Shown here: positions 21,549-34,130 of the stretch, one piece after another
Numbering within the stretch: the first letter of the stretch is position 1
Layout: each line of letters starts with the position of its first letter
Assembly: GCA_034440635.1 (NCBI GenBank)
Contig: JAOTON010000056.1
Location: forward strand, 1,273,501 to 1,337,500
Direction: 5' to 3'
Source of the DNA: Lepas anatifera
Lineage: Eukaryota > Arthropoda > Thecostraca > Lepadidae
DNA length: 64,000 nucleotides
Notes under the pieces: generated by a model
Databases searched by the model: none
What the model was told of the DNA's origin: nothing
The model's input: only the letters and a program-made list of their open reading frames with translations
Position numbers and translations under genes: made by a program

Positions 21549-22369
21549 CACGCGCATTGACGGGGTATGAGCCACCTTCGCTTTGACGAGGGGGCGGGTA
21601 CCCGCCCCCCTAAGATCTCGAAAACCACGGTAGATAGCGAAAAACGGTAAACGGCGTTGGGTAGCCTATCCACTTCCCCATCGAAAATATTGGAACCATT
21701 TTTTTCATGTCACATTTGAGGTCACGAGAAGTCAAAACATGCCGTCATAGGGATAACAAGTTTTTCGGCCATTACATCTAAACAAGTAAGGATAGAGTAA
21801 AACGACTTAAACTATATGAATCCTCACAGCAAGCCGAATCGAATGATATATAATTTGACCTTACTAGGTCAGATCAAGGATTTGACCTGACCTGATGTCA
21901 GGTCAGGGTCAAATTATATAAAATACATATCATTAGAACTGAAAAGCTAAGGCGAGTCTAATGCAGCTAAAATAAACGCTCTATCAGCACGCGTTACTGA
22001 GTTATTCAGTAAAAACCATTTTTCCCATGTATTTCCAATGGAGAGGTCATGCCTCGTACCTGACCTTAGGTCATCGATATCAAAAATACCGGAACATATT
22101 TTAGAGAACTCGGTGAGCCCATTATAATGTGACATGAGTTTCAACCGGATAAGTTCACCCTGCTCCGACTTATGGTATCTTAACTTTGAGGTCATCACTT
22201 ACCTTACTTGCCTGAGCTAAGATGACCTAACCTTAAAACTTTCACAAAAGTTGTAAAAATGATGAGGGAAAAGGTATGCCAAGTACGGGCGGCGCTAGCG
22301 CCGCCGTTTTTCTGCTATCTCCCAAAAACCCGAGGGGGCGGGTACCCGCCCCCTCCGTCAATGCGCGTG
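21549..22369. mobile_element. TTAA-flanked MITE, CACGCGC family, copy B
   Basis: The best preserved copy: 821 bp bounded by perfect inverted ends CACGCGCATTGACGG and CCGTCAATGCGCGTG, with TTAA on both sides (21545-21548 and 22370-22373). Both ends carry an inner gggggcgggtacccgccccc hairpin. TTAA target duplications are the hallmark of piggyBac-type transposition, so a nonautonomous piggyBac-like element is inferred. The centre (21865-21930) is an imperfect palindrome dense in AGGTCA/TGACCT. No coding capacity. Confidence 0.75.
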
Positions 22370-22373
22370 TTAA

Positions 22374-23490
22374 TTTGTTCCGTCACCTTAGATGTAAAGG
22401 TTCTGGATTCTGCTAGATTTGCTATTTTAGGCCCAGCACCAGGTCGAAGTACTGAGAAAAAGGAACAGTTCAAGAGAACAGTTAGACCGGCTCATTTCCG
22501 TGTTTTAACTGTCTCTCTGGCTCCAGCATGTGCACGGTTCGGGAAATTGCGTTATAGCTTTTGCGACCTCGGTCTAGCTCACTCCATCTCTCCATAGATG
22601 GCACTGATCGTGTAGTACTACACTACCGGCGAGCACTAATTACACCTTGAATCCATGCATTGTACGGTAACGTGAAATGAAATGAAAGCACAGTGTACGT
22701 TATTACACAACAAATAAATATTTTAAGTGGGTTAGAAGCTTGGGAGGCCAAACGCGGTGTGTTCCAGGCCTCTGCAGGATTCCGTGCGCACACAGTGCCG
22801 CTCCAGGATTCCAGGTGTACAAAATGCCAGTCGCAGGTGATAAGTGCTGCGATAGTTCATCTACAATCCATAAAGGGGACTAAATGCCCGAGTTTAGGAC
22901 GTCAACAACGGCATGGACTAGCGCTGGTCCGTAGAACTGACAAATTATGTAAACATTAGCGCTATTGAATGGAGGTTACTTCTTTCTGAGTCCAAGGGTG
23001 CGAGGGCGTGGATGACGCCCTCATTGACGCCCCTTTTCCCGCTGGCGTCGCAGTTGCGCGGGATAAAGTCCCAAGTGAACGCAATCAGTGCCTGCCCCCG
23101 CTAAAGAGACCGGTCATGTCATGACCCGGCCCGCCCCGGGGCCAGGCCAGCAGACTGCCGGGGTACGGGGCCTCCGCTCCAACGCCAGCCAGGGGGGGGC
23201 ACAAGGCGTCAGCAGCGCAGCACCAGCAGTCAAGTGTGATACCGTACAGGGACATTGCAGCATTGTATGCAGACGGAACAGCGCACTACAACTTCTAATA
23301 AGAGCGGTGTAAATCAGGAGGAAAGCCAGAGAGGCCTGTCGTCTATCCTGACAGATTCCAGTGAACAGCAATGCCAGTATGACAAAGTGATCAAGAAGCT
23401 AGGGCGGACCGGACAGTTCTATGATTGCAAAAAAGAGAAAGAACCGTCTGTTGCATAAATTACCCAAATAATAGAAAGGAATTGGCAGAA
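22374..23490. other. Intron, nothing recognised
   Basis: Mixed DNA, GC-rich at 22980-23210. No family similarity found. Confidence 0.45.
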
Positions 23491-23502
23491 AAATCTACTC
23501 GA

Positions 23503-23700
23503 TGGCAGAGACTCCAGCGAAGGGAGAGCTCAATTCTGCACCGCCTTTCAATACTCAGGCAATCAAGGAACTCGTTGAGGCCTGAGCTAATCGAATAATC
23601 ACAGACCTTGATAAGAAATTCGCCCAGCTAGAGTGAAGGATATAAATGCTGGAATCGGAAAAATCGAGAAGGACGCAGCAGTAGACACATCACCTCGTTA
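23503..23700 (+). mobile_element. Possible LINE ORF1 coiled-coil remnant
   Basis: From an ATG at 23503 the frame reads MAETPAKGELNSAPP and then KELVEA, DLDKKFAQLE and MLESEK with interrupting stops. The pattern resembles the coiled-coil start of ORF1 proteins in some LINEs. Very decayed; no RT nearby. Confidence 0.3.
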
Positions 23701-24058
23701 ACTCACCATCCCTTGGACCTTTGTGACCATACCCATAAGAGACAGTTAATAAATTACGTACCGCAAAGTGGAGGGGGATGGAGTGAGTTAATCACATTAT
23801 CATGAGCGTTATGCATTAACATGTTACATGGAGAATGGGAGGGGGCGACAATAAAAAACAAGTAAGCGTTGTGTAATTTGTGGACGGCCCCTTACGTGTC
23901 TCGACTTAACTGAAGTTACCGCGCCCCTGATTCAGCATCGGAAGCCGTGGACGAAGTATAACAGCCTCTGATCTAACCATTTTCTACCTCTGAAATATAA
24001 TTGGTACAAGCGGTTCAAAATTATATGGATGGAAGACATAAACTCAGTGATGTCTTAA

Positions 24059-25956
24059 CCCTATTACGCCACCCCTGTAAAAAGTCAGAATCGGTAGGGG
24101 AGGGGCTCCATCGGCCCCCCTTGGTATCTCGAAAAGTTCTCGACCGATTTAAATGAAACAAAAACCATTTTGTTTGTTTTTATGTGAACTCTCTTTTAAG
24201 CTATACATATTTTCAAAAATTTCAGAAGGGGGTCAGGGGGCAAAATAATAGGATATTTTAAACTTTTTTTCAATTGGTTACTGCGCCTCCATTTATTACT
24301 GGATTTGTATGAAACTTCGTGTGTAGTTTCATAATTGTAGGCTGATAAACATATAGGTACTCCGGGTTTGTCGAAATTCTAAATTCAAGGGCGGAGTCAG
24401 GTGGGGCAAATATCGGACATTTTTGGATATATGTTTTTGAGGGTATTTTCTTATCTGAAGTTACTTGACGTTTGTTACTGGTACTGAGAGACATAATGAA
24501 TATATTTTGGCCATTTTATTCCCATGGGCGGATGTAGGAGATTTAAACAGGGGACCTTGTAACAAAGTTGTTGCTTATTACCGTTTTTCGTATTGAGAGG
24601 CTTAGTTCTCCAAATTTTACCTGCGAAACATTGATTATGATACAAACCGACATTTTCTACGTATTTCTTATGCTATTCCATAGGCGGTTCCAGGAGCAGA
24701 AAAAACGAAGTAAACTCCTGAAATCATAAACATTGTTATGCATCTCTTTATAATTTGCTGCTCCAATGCCCTTAGCCCCTCCCTCCCCGAAATGCATTCC
24801 TGTATCCGCCGCTGAATGTCAAAACTTCCGGCGTGCATACATTGGGAGGGGAAGATAACAGCTTCAAAGGGTTAGTGGGCCGGCGTGTGATAAGACAATG
24901 CAGGGTCCCATGACGCCGCTGCCAATACTGCCTGAGTGCGATAACACCGCCGCGGTAACTCTTTGTACTTCAATATGTCTAATATGACAATGTAAACTAT
25001 ACCAAGCGTCTGGAACTACGAACGGTAAGATGTATCCACACGGTGGTTAGCTTTGCTCAACACGCTCATGTACTCATAATCAACTGTTTCAATACAATAT
25101 CACACTTAGTAGGAATTTCGTTCCGGTTAACCTACTCAAAATATGGTCTGACATCGCCACTGGCATAAACATTATAAAAAATAGTAGATATTAATACAAA
25201 ACAGAGGCAAAACCATCTCCAAAGTTCGATTGAAATCACCCTATCGATGTACATGTCTCGTAAAATATGAAAATTATACCCCAGTTTTTCTCCTGGATCC
25301 GCCCTTGGTGGAAACTGTAGATTGACATTGTTGTAAGTGAAATATGGCATGCAGCATCCATCATACATATCTATTATTTCTGTACCTCAGAGTCAAGAAT
25401 TTCAACAGAATAATGCGGTTACGGGTCATTATCGTGCCAACTGCCCCACCCAAACCTGGCTCTGCGACCGCCACTGATCCCAAAAACGAAACTAAGCACA
25501 AAAATCTGTCTGCACCATATATCAAGAGCTTTCCGCATTCCTAAAAAAGAATAACTTCTGATCAGAGAGAAGTATGCAACTGATATGTAATGCCCAAATT
25601 ATAAACCCCTGGAACCGCCCTTGGGACACAAAACCGCAAAGAAAGCACGGATATGACCACATTGATAAAGTAACGAAGCATTCATTGCATTGCACAAAAA
25701 AAACAAGTGATTTTGTTAAAAAAAATAGAGCAAGTCACAGTTGAGCTAATTCTTCCCATAGCTGGTTAACATGCCCCCAAAACATGTCCCTGGAGTCGCC
25801 CATGGACCACTTAGAACTTTCTTTTAAGTTTTTATTGATGCCACATCGACAGTTAGGAAAAGTCACAAAGTACGAAAGCGATATCCATTCAGGTTTAGCC
25901 ACGCCACGAGAAAAACCGTCAGGGGGCCTCTGGAGCCCCCCTCTACACTAATAGGG
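24059..25956. mobile_element. TTAA-flanked CCCTATTA element, 1.9 kb
   Basis: TTAA at 24055-24058 and 25957-25960 flank inverted ends CCCTATTA. Subterminal ggggctcc-tcggccccc (24105-24120) and its counterpart at 25922-25943 also pair. piggyBac-like by target site and CCC start. The interior is non-coding and carries several fragments related to the GGCGGATCCAG MITE ends (cggatgtagg 24533, cctggatccgccc 25293, cctggaaccgccc 25609). Confidence 0.65.
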
Positions 25957-26155
25957 TTAAGATGTTTCCGAATTTCAAAATTGCCCACGAATTTTCCACA
26001 ATATTGGGTTACATTTTTCAACGTATACATTTATATTGTTTGTAAATCTAGAGTGCTTAAACTTATACACTTTTGAATACAACCATATTTCTTCAGTCTG
26101 TAGAAAAATTTCCAAAGGGAAATTTCCTGTTTTAAACCCTGAAATTAAACTCAGC

Positions 26156-28223
26156 CAGGGTTGGCAGCAGCTGGCAGAAAGTGGTTTAAACCGGTTTAAG
26201 CCGGCTGGCATAAACCCAGGGCCAAAAAGTGGCAAAAACTATGAAATACTAAATATTAACTGATATTCGCGTTGGATATGAATGTAAGGGCATCTTCTGG
26301 GGTGAGAATGTATATTACTGTGGATTGGGAGGCTTCAGCACTCTCTTCTTCCATTTCATCACACTACTTCAATAATCTGTTCAAACCGAATGGTCTTTTA
26401 TGGCTGGAACCAATCCATTGGCAGATTCAGGGGGGAGGCAAGAGGGAAGTGTTTTTGGCCGCCCCCCCCAAACGGCCGGCAGCAAGAAATTTTAGAAGCA
26501 GCCAGCTTCCATTTAGGCTGTGACATTTTTTGTTATCGGCTTTTTCATTTATTTATTTAGGGCCACTCCCAACAGGCACACTTGCCCAATTACAGGGAGT
26601 ATTAGCGTGGGTGTTCAAGGATCCTCTCCACCGGGTCAGATCGGACACGAAAGGCGGTTTCCCGCCTTGGGGATTGAACCCACGTTAATCCATGCTATCC
26701 GCTCCGAAGACTGGCAACGAAGCCACTAGGCCACCCTGCCCCAAGTGATCAGTTTTTTGCCGATCATTTTTCCCCGCCCCCAAACGGACCGCCTGGATCC
26801 CCAAGTGACCTCACCTTTCTGATATGAAGGTTTTTTTATAATGGATGAAGTGTCGTTGCTTCTATTGTTAGTTAGGAACCGGTACATACATTTTAGATGA
26901 CGCCACAAGTGAAATACCACATCAGGAATGTAGGTATGTCAATATAAATATTTGTTCCCTAATCGCAAGAAATCGTATGCATATTGTTAAATACCAGTTT
27001 GGTCCATTCAACCTTACCTTATTTTATATAATTTATTTCAGATATTTTATTTCGAAGAGACAGTAGCCCACCCTAGGGGGATAGGCAGACGCAGGCACCC
27101 CTGGAGGGCAGAAATGAGCTTGATCTGGCTTTTAGTATCAGTTCTACCCTCACCTTGCCGTCCTGCCCCCCTGCCCCCAGCAGGCCCCTAGCCCTGCCCC
27201 TGCGTTGAAGCATTCGTCCAAAATGTGATTCAAGCCGCCCCTGTTCCGAAACTGCCGCCTCCTCAACAGGGAATGAAATCCTACGCGTGACATGCCGCCC
27301 CCAAACGAAAATCCTGGGTGTGCGCCTGCCAAGATATAAATGTATGGTATAACCGACCACTGGGGGTACAAGCCACTAGGTTTGAGAGCTTATGATCAGA
27401 AGAGACGAACAAAGTAGCTCGAGGAGACAACATGTTTGAAAAAGGTGAATGTTTTAACCAGAACAGGTCAGTCAATGCTAATCTTCACTTGATAAGTATA
27501 GCTTACAGAAGCTAAAAAATAATGTTAATAACGCAGTTTCCATGTATTCAGGCTGAAATAAAGTCCTTCGCCATAAAAGATCCAGTACACCCGTCACTCG
27601 GAGGGGCTTGGGAACCCCCAGCTTGCACCCTTTCTAAAGTTCGCCACTGTTCGGCGTTGAAGAAGATTCAAAATTGTCACCAAATACGACGCGTAAAATA
27701 ATAACGGTCTTCGCAGTAATATGTCGTACACCTAAAAGGCGCTTGCCTTGCCTCCGATGGAGAACTGCGTCTGAGACCCCAACGCATGGGCTGGATTCTT
27801 ACTGAGCTCGAGCGGCTCGACTTTCTAGTCAGAAAAACCGTCTTATTTCATCTAGACTACCACCAGACATCAGAATTAGCCCCTGTTTTATTCAGCTGAT
27901 AATATTATCGAGGATTAACAATTGAACTGATTAAAATGTGGATAGCATGCGATCCTATCTGCGTTTGCTGCACTAAGGCTAAAGACTAAGACTAGAAATA
28001 TATAATGCTAAATAAGATTATCACAATACCGGAAATACAGCGTAATTATCAGCATGATGTTGGTAACAACTATTGGAAAACGCTTAAAGTTCAGTTTCCA
28101 TAAATAATTGCAAATTTGGCCTCCCGAAGTTTTTGCCACTTTCTGCCACTTTTTGACGGTTTAAGCTGGTAAAAACCGGCTGGCGGCAGAAACCCCTCTC
28201 AACTGGCAAAAATGCCAACCCTG
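26156..28223. mobile_element. hAT-type nonautonomous element, 2.07 kb
   Basis: Ends CAGGGTTGGCA (26156) and TGCCAACCCTG (28213-28223) start ~90-bp imperfect inverted repeats that include aaccggtttaagccggctgg and aaaaagtggcaaaaact. The 8-bp aactcagc is duplicated exactly at 26148-26155 and 28224-28231. An 8-bp duplication with CA..TG ends indicates the hAT superfamily. No transposase recognised; the interior has a nested SINE and G-rich inserts. Confidence 0.8.
26543..26745 (-). mobile_element. tRNA-derived SINE
   Basis: On the minus strand a tRNA-like head has an A box (tggcctagtgg) and a B box (ggttcaatccc), followed by a body and an (taaa)n-type tail (ctaaataaataaatg). It sits inside the hAT element. 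It is not a tRNA gene because acceptor-stem pairing and length do not fit. Confidence 0.65.
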
Positions 28224-28294
28224 AACTCAGCACGTAATTTTAACTTCAATGGAAGTCTATTACCAAAGTTATACGCTAATAATAGTGTCTGGGG

Positions 28295-28425
28295 ATTATC
28301 AACGCACTAACTGTCAAGGTTATATTGCATCCTCAAATTTCAAGGGAGCCAAATTGCTCCTTGTTCAGGGAATCCGCCAGGCATCCAGCCAGGGTCGGCC
28401 ACGTCGAAAACGAACACACTAACCA
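28295..28425 (-). mobile_element. SINE-like remnant related to 56494-56618
   Basis: On the minus strand it ends gttagtgcgttgataatcccc and shares ctgaacaagga and the internal cctggc/cagtt spacing with the SINE at 56494-56618. Diverged; no target duplication seen. The CA tract starts just downstream. Confidence 0.4.
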
Positions 28426-28431
28426 CTACAC

Positions 28432-28940
<509 letters not shown>

Positions 28941-29193
28941 GCGACTTGATTCTGAGCCAAAATATGTTTAATCGAGCGGAATCCAAAATATCTAATTCAT
29001 GTACGCGGTGAATACAATTTCGCAATTTTCATCTCCAGTAAGCGTATCGTCATCAGTGTACCAATATGCACAAAAACAGCCCGTAAACGTCCAAATAAAA
29101 ACCCTCCAGACCAAGCCAAGACATCAGTCCCCCAGAGGGCACCATACGGTAACCAGCGCCTGTGCTCACGCGGGCCCATCAGCGGCGACCCAC

Positions 29194-29338
29194 CTTGGTG
29201 TGGTTGGGGTGGCGGCGCTCAACGTGGTCCCGGCTCGACTTCTTGTGGAACTGGGCGCTGTAGCCGGTGATGCGTCCGTTGCGGTGCCCGGGCTGCGGCG
29301 GGTCCCACGTGAACGCCACGCGGTCCGTCGTCTGGAAC
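29194..29338 (-). CDS. Lar: Lar exon 8: N-terminal part of FN3-7
   Basis: Phase 2 to 0, 145 bases. Encodes FQTTDRVAFTWDPP, HRNGRITGYSAQFHKK and HPNHTK; the HRNG and QFHKK motifs are diagnostic of FN3-7 in insect Lar. Acceptor gtgggcag; donor gtgggt. The intron before it is about 7 kb and filled with transposons. A 17-bp-arm hairpin lies 46-80 bases upstream of the acceptor. One potential glycosylation site (NHT). Confidence 0.93.
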
Positions 29339-29384
29339 CTGCCCACCAGCACGTTCACAGTCACACGGTTCACCGCTCACGGAC

Positions 29385-29419
29385 GGCCCCAACACGGCTG
29401 CGGCAGCCGTGTTGGGGCC
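29385..29419. repeat. Near-perfect 35-bp hairpin upstream of Lar exon 8
   Basis: Arms of 17 bp (29385-29401 ggccccaacacggctgc and its exact complement 29403-29419) separated by a single base. It lies 46-80 bases upstream of the exon 8 acceptor on the transcribed minus strand, in the zone where the branch point would be. Confidence 0.9.
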
Positions 29420-30372
29420 TGGGACAGGACAGAACCAGGACCACTCACTCTGACACTCACTCCGCCCTGTATTACAGCTTTATAGCATCACCCCTACTCG
29501 GAAGTACGCTGGTTCTTAGTGTGTTCATACGCGTCTAGTATAACACGACACATTCGTGTATGTTGGTAAATATTGCAGTCACCAGAGCAGTGGTTCTGAA
29601 ACTGTGCCACATGGCCCATTTGGCATCACGGAGTCTTTCCGTGGGGCTCATGATTCACGAAGGCATGTTCATTTGAATAACGCGTGTTGAGCGGAGACGG
29701 CGTTGATACAAGCCCCACTGATTTATTATGGATAGATTCACGGGAATTTACCTTCAACATACTTTCCGAGACGAGATCATCTTTTGAATGATAAAGAAGA
29801 CATTCTTGCGAAGGCCAGTTGAACTTGAAGACTTACCACTCAGAAAGGATAAAACTGTCGAGTGAATCACACGGACAATAGAGCTTATTTTATATACTAT
29901 ACTTTTTTGAACATGCAAGACGTTTCGGAGAGTGCTCCTTCATCAGTTGAAAGGTATTTAATTAGTACATACGCGCCATGAGAATTAAGAGGAAAAAATC
30001 GTTTTCTAGAGAGGGCTCACAATTGGGAAATCGTTTTAACAATCGTTCAAACAATACGTGCAATCCCCATTTCGCTTCCACAGCAAACAGCAATGCCCGA
30101 AAGAAAACGCTTAAGCTGCAGCAATGGCATTGAAAAAAACTACACATTTTCCATCAGAAAGGTCATATCCTTAAGTGTAGGTCATGCAGTCTGCTCGCTC
30201 TTGAAAATAAGTCATCAAGTTGAGAAATCAGAGGTGAAGGCTGCGAAACACAACACTAAAAGCTCGTAGCTACCAGCGTGCATCTGACAAAGATCTAATC
30301 GCTTCTGTTGGACTGGGCGGCTATGGAGAGGTGCTGCCGGGTGTTTCTTTTTCACAACTGCCAGACCTATCA
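29420..30372. other. Intron 5' of Lar exon 8, nothing recognised
   Basis: AT-rich, no coding signature or clear repeat before the MITE at 30381. Confidence 0.5.
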
Positions 30373-30380
30373 GGTGGTGC

Positions 30381-30757
30381 CAGTGGCGGATCTAGCCGGT
30401 AGGTTTGGGGGGAGGGGGCACGTCAAAGTCGGAAAAACGTCACGCAGTGAAATATTTTGCCACAGTTTAACTAGACGGTTGGTATTGGGGTAAACCCCAG
30501 TCGAAAAAAACCTCACGGGGTGAAAGATGTGGACAAAAGATGCTTGTTTTTGCCATCCAAGGCCCATGTTTACACTGGAGTTGACTGATCCGCTTAAATT
30601 GACATTTGAAGCACAACAATTTTGGTTATAAACTAAAAAGGAGTCGGGGCAAAAAGGAGTTCGACACTTTTTTGGGACGGGGCAAAAACATAGTTTTGCC
30701 CTGAGCTTTTCCGTTTGAGGGGTAATACCTTTCCCCCTCCCCCTGGATCCACCACTG
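30381..30757. mobile_element. hAT-type MITE, CAGTGGCGGATC ends, 377 bp
   Basis: Inverted ends CAGTGGCGGATCTAG and CTGGATCCACCACTG. An exact 8-bp target duplication ggtggtgc is present (30373-30380 and 30758-30765). The G-rich subterminal sequence is typical of this MITE type. This copy sets the boundaries for the decayed relatives at 16262 and 17340. Confidence 0.82.
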
Positions 30758-30765
30758 GGTGGTGC

Positions 30766-31694
30766 CTGTCACCCAGAAACCGGCAGCCCTTAGCAAAACT
30801 ACCCATGTTTGGCTGTAAACTCATAATCCCGTCTGCCATACGCGTAGAAGGTAGCCATGCGCCCGAATCCGCTGAGCTTTTAGCTCCAGAGGGGAGAGTT
30901 TATAGTCGGCACCAACTGAAAGATTGACTGGAGCCCGCATTTGTTTTACTTGTGGCAACGCCTAATATGTCGTCTATTATGTCTAAACATTCAGCAAATA
31001 TATAACTTGTTTACGAAAAATGCCCTCTTTAGCATGCCAACATGAGATGAATACCTGCACAAAGTCTCCCTTCTTCGTTTAGCTCAGAACTTAAATAACC
31101 TACGAACGGAAGTGACTGACCGTATATTGAAGTGACAACGCAGATGAATAGGCGTTTCGATGCGCGGCATTCGGAGCTGCCGTCGGTTGCTATCATTTCA
31201 GCGCGTTAATGCCGCCTGTCCCCGCATGCAGCATATGACCCGGAGTATTACAGGGAAGCGCAGCGTCACAAATCACGAGCTGCCCAGCGCCGAAATCAGA
31301 CATGGCGTCTGGATTTATCATCTCTACAGCGGACGTAAAGCTCCACGTATTTCCTTCCAACTCTTGTTTGCCACTCTGCTAGCCGTAACGCACTTCTACT
31401 TAAAACTCCTGAAAAATAAGTGGCCATGATACTAATGGCAATAAAACCACCAACGATCGAATTTCAGTCACCTCCTCAACTTTTGTGCCAGACAGTCACA
31501 CCACTACCTGCGTTGTAAATTGTGCCAGGCACTTGCAACCCTGGATAAATATACATTGCGACCGACCAGGCCGCGAAGTGAACGGTTTTATTGGTGTCGA
31601 CTGCGGTTAGACGTATGGGTTATGGCCGGAAGGTGATGCCCGGACACTAACACGACGTGGTAATGCGCCACTGCTGTCACTTTGTAGAGTCTGC
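30766..31694. other. Intron, nothing recognised
   Basis: About 930 bp with no feature that I can support. Confidence 0.5.
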
Positions 31695-33609
31695 TATATG
31701 GGGCATTCCAGGACAGATCGACCAAGGCTTGACACCACCATGTCTAGAAAAATCTGACACTTTGTCTCCGGGGTAGTTTTGGGCCAGAAACACGCCTGTG
31801 AGAATCTCAGCCCCTCCGACCAACGGTGACCGAGTTATAGCCCGAGGCACTTTCGGGAGGTCACGTTGTAGACTCATCTTTGATGCTTCATAACTCAACA
31901 ACGCATCACCTGATTAACAAGTTTTGTATATCATTGAACTCGTCTTGAATTATAGTTTATTTTGAAAAAGAAAATGTTAAAATTTGAAAATTTTTGACTT
32001 TTAATTTGTTTGACCTTTTCCTTTTGACCTAGCTTGACCTTTTCCCAGTTGAAATTGCCCTTTTAGACACCTCAAAATGTTTCTTCATAAAATATCTTTC
32101 GATAGCAAAAATAAAAAAATGCGTTCTTGCTATAAGTTCCGAATATTCAGCACCTAAGGTAGGTATGTACACGGTTTTTGACCATTGCGGTAGTACAGCC
32201 TTATGTTTAACGCCGCAAATATAGCGATTGCTTTTGTAATCGGTCGCTGGAAATCATACTCCATTGTCTTTACGAAATTTTAATCGTACAAGTATCCGAA
32301 TTTATGACAATTAACACGCGCCCACCCGAGGGGTGGGCAACCGGCCTCCTCAGGTTTCCACAGGTAGTAAAAAATACCTTCGCGCAGCGCCACCGTACTT
32401 CATGTACCTCTAACTCTAAATTTTTGCAGCTTCGGGCAAAATTTTAGGTCTGGGTCATACCAGGTCAGACCACCAACCCAGGTCAAGAGACCTAACCTCA
32501 AACTTTGGGAGGTGCATAAATCATATCAAATTTAGCCTATCGTGGTTAGAATCGCATTACATAGTAAGATCGCCTAGCAAGATAATTTTTCGCAGCAGTA
32601 TTTCTATATCGATAACCGGGAGCAGGGCAAAGGTCATGATCTTTCCATTATAAATGCATGGGGCGATTGGTAAATTTTGATAACTTGCGAGAATTGAGAA
32701 TTGTCGAGAATTGCGATGGAGGTTGTATTTTTACATTGTCGTGTCTGACTTGCCACTGCAGTTTGATTAATATTCTTTTTACCATACAGACCTAAGCCTG
32801 GCTCTAGGTCAAAGCAGGTTAATTTTGACATTTGACTAGGCAATATTATAAGATACATAATCCGTTTGGGCTCAACAAGAGTGTTCCAATGGTGCTGAAC
32901 TTTTCTTTCTACGGCTCTTCTCTGTCACCTATTATGCCACAAAATTTAGGTTTCCACTTAGTTCCCGTAAGAAATACTGTGACCTTGAGCAACCTCAAAG
33001 GCGACACGACCAAACGATTGTATGTAACATATTCGGTAATGATTAAAACTGGCTATTTAGGGCATCACTCCCAGTGCACGTGTCATTATTTATCTGGGAT
33101 TCTCGGATCCGTGTCAGCTATGAAATGATCACCTTGTAAAAATATCATGAGGCAACCTGTTCAAGCGACCAAGTCGAATGCGTTACAATTTCAGGACATT
33201 TTGTCGAATATATGAGCAGATTCAAATTACTTTTTGGGAATGAAAGCCTTTCAGACACGTTTGTTTACATTGCATGAATCCTCTCAAACATATGCTGTGC
33301 TGCACTGGATCAGCTTGCATCGATACTATTTTCCATCTCCGGGAACGATGTAATTGTGTGAGTTAGTGGTGCTCATAGGATAAGTTATACTTGTTTCAAT
33401 TATTGATAAGGTCGCGACATCTTTGTAAATTTTCGTTTAAGGCTGAAAGGTTTATTATAAATAAGTTCATTTGCCCTCGTCTCCCTCGAAACAAGGAATC
33501 CCTTTTATCACTTTTAATGGCTGCAGTTTTTCTGTTTATAAATATTGCCCAATTTGTTGCCAGTTCAGTTTTTTATACATTTTGTACAAGTTGTTCTCAG
33601 TTCGATTGT

Positions 33610-33925
33610 TGGAGTCGGGGTCTCACTAAAGTCATCAATGGACTTGTCACGGAGACCCCGACCCCACCATCCGAACGAGCAACTCCCACAATGAAGGGTT
33701 GATTTTAGAAGCCAACGTTTAACGTCCCACACAGCACAGGGACGGCCGCCCCGCTCAGGTCACCCTCTCACCAGTCAGTTGCCAGCCGACCTGTACGTCG
33801 GGTAAGCTATTGAGCGCCGGAGCGTCTCAGCGGAACCGATCCCAAGCCTGGACATGCATTGCCACTGCATGCTTCTGAGCCGCTGGCCGGAGCCCAACGC
33901 TCTACCAACTGAGCTACCGGGGCGG
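33610..33925 (-). mobile_element. tRNA-derived SINE
   Basis: The minus strand begins gccccggtagctcagttgg and tagagcg (33898-33923), a tRNA A-box head. After about 150 bp it continues into a conserved 3' part with gtgggacgttaaacg and a terminal gggtctc...gagacccc hairpin near 33613-33660. The B-box region is degenerate. The head pairs poorly as a real tRNA, so it is a SINE. Confidence 0.6.
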
Positions 33926-33944
33926 CAAGGAGGCGGTTTTAGGA

Positions 33945-34130
33945 TTAGGTGTCTCACTAGAGTCATCAAGGGACTTTTACGGAGACACTGACCCCACCAC
34001 CCAAACGAGCAACTCCCACGATAAAGTGTTAATCAAGGAAACAAAGTTGAATGTCCCACAAGGCATAACGACGACCGTCTACCTCAGGTCACCCCCTCAC
34101 CACTGAGTTGCCTGCTGGCCTTCAGCATTT
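33945..34130 (-). mobile_element. Truncated second copy of the 33610 SINE
   Basis: Repeats the 3' part of the adjacent SINE in the same orientation (gtctcac-agtcatca, gagcaactcccac, ttgaatgtcccacaaggca). No tRNA-like head. Either an independent insertion or a tandem duplication. Confidence 0.55.

Noticed and set aside
33890..33930. tRNA gene on the minus strand (ccggtagctcagttgg)
   Set aside because: Only the D-arm/A-box is intact; no consistent anticodon stem, T-arm or acceptor pairing. It is the head of a SINE.
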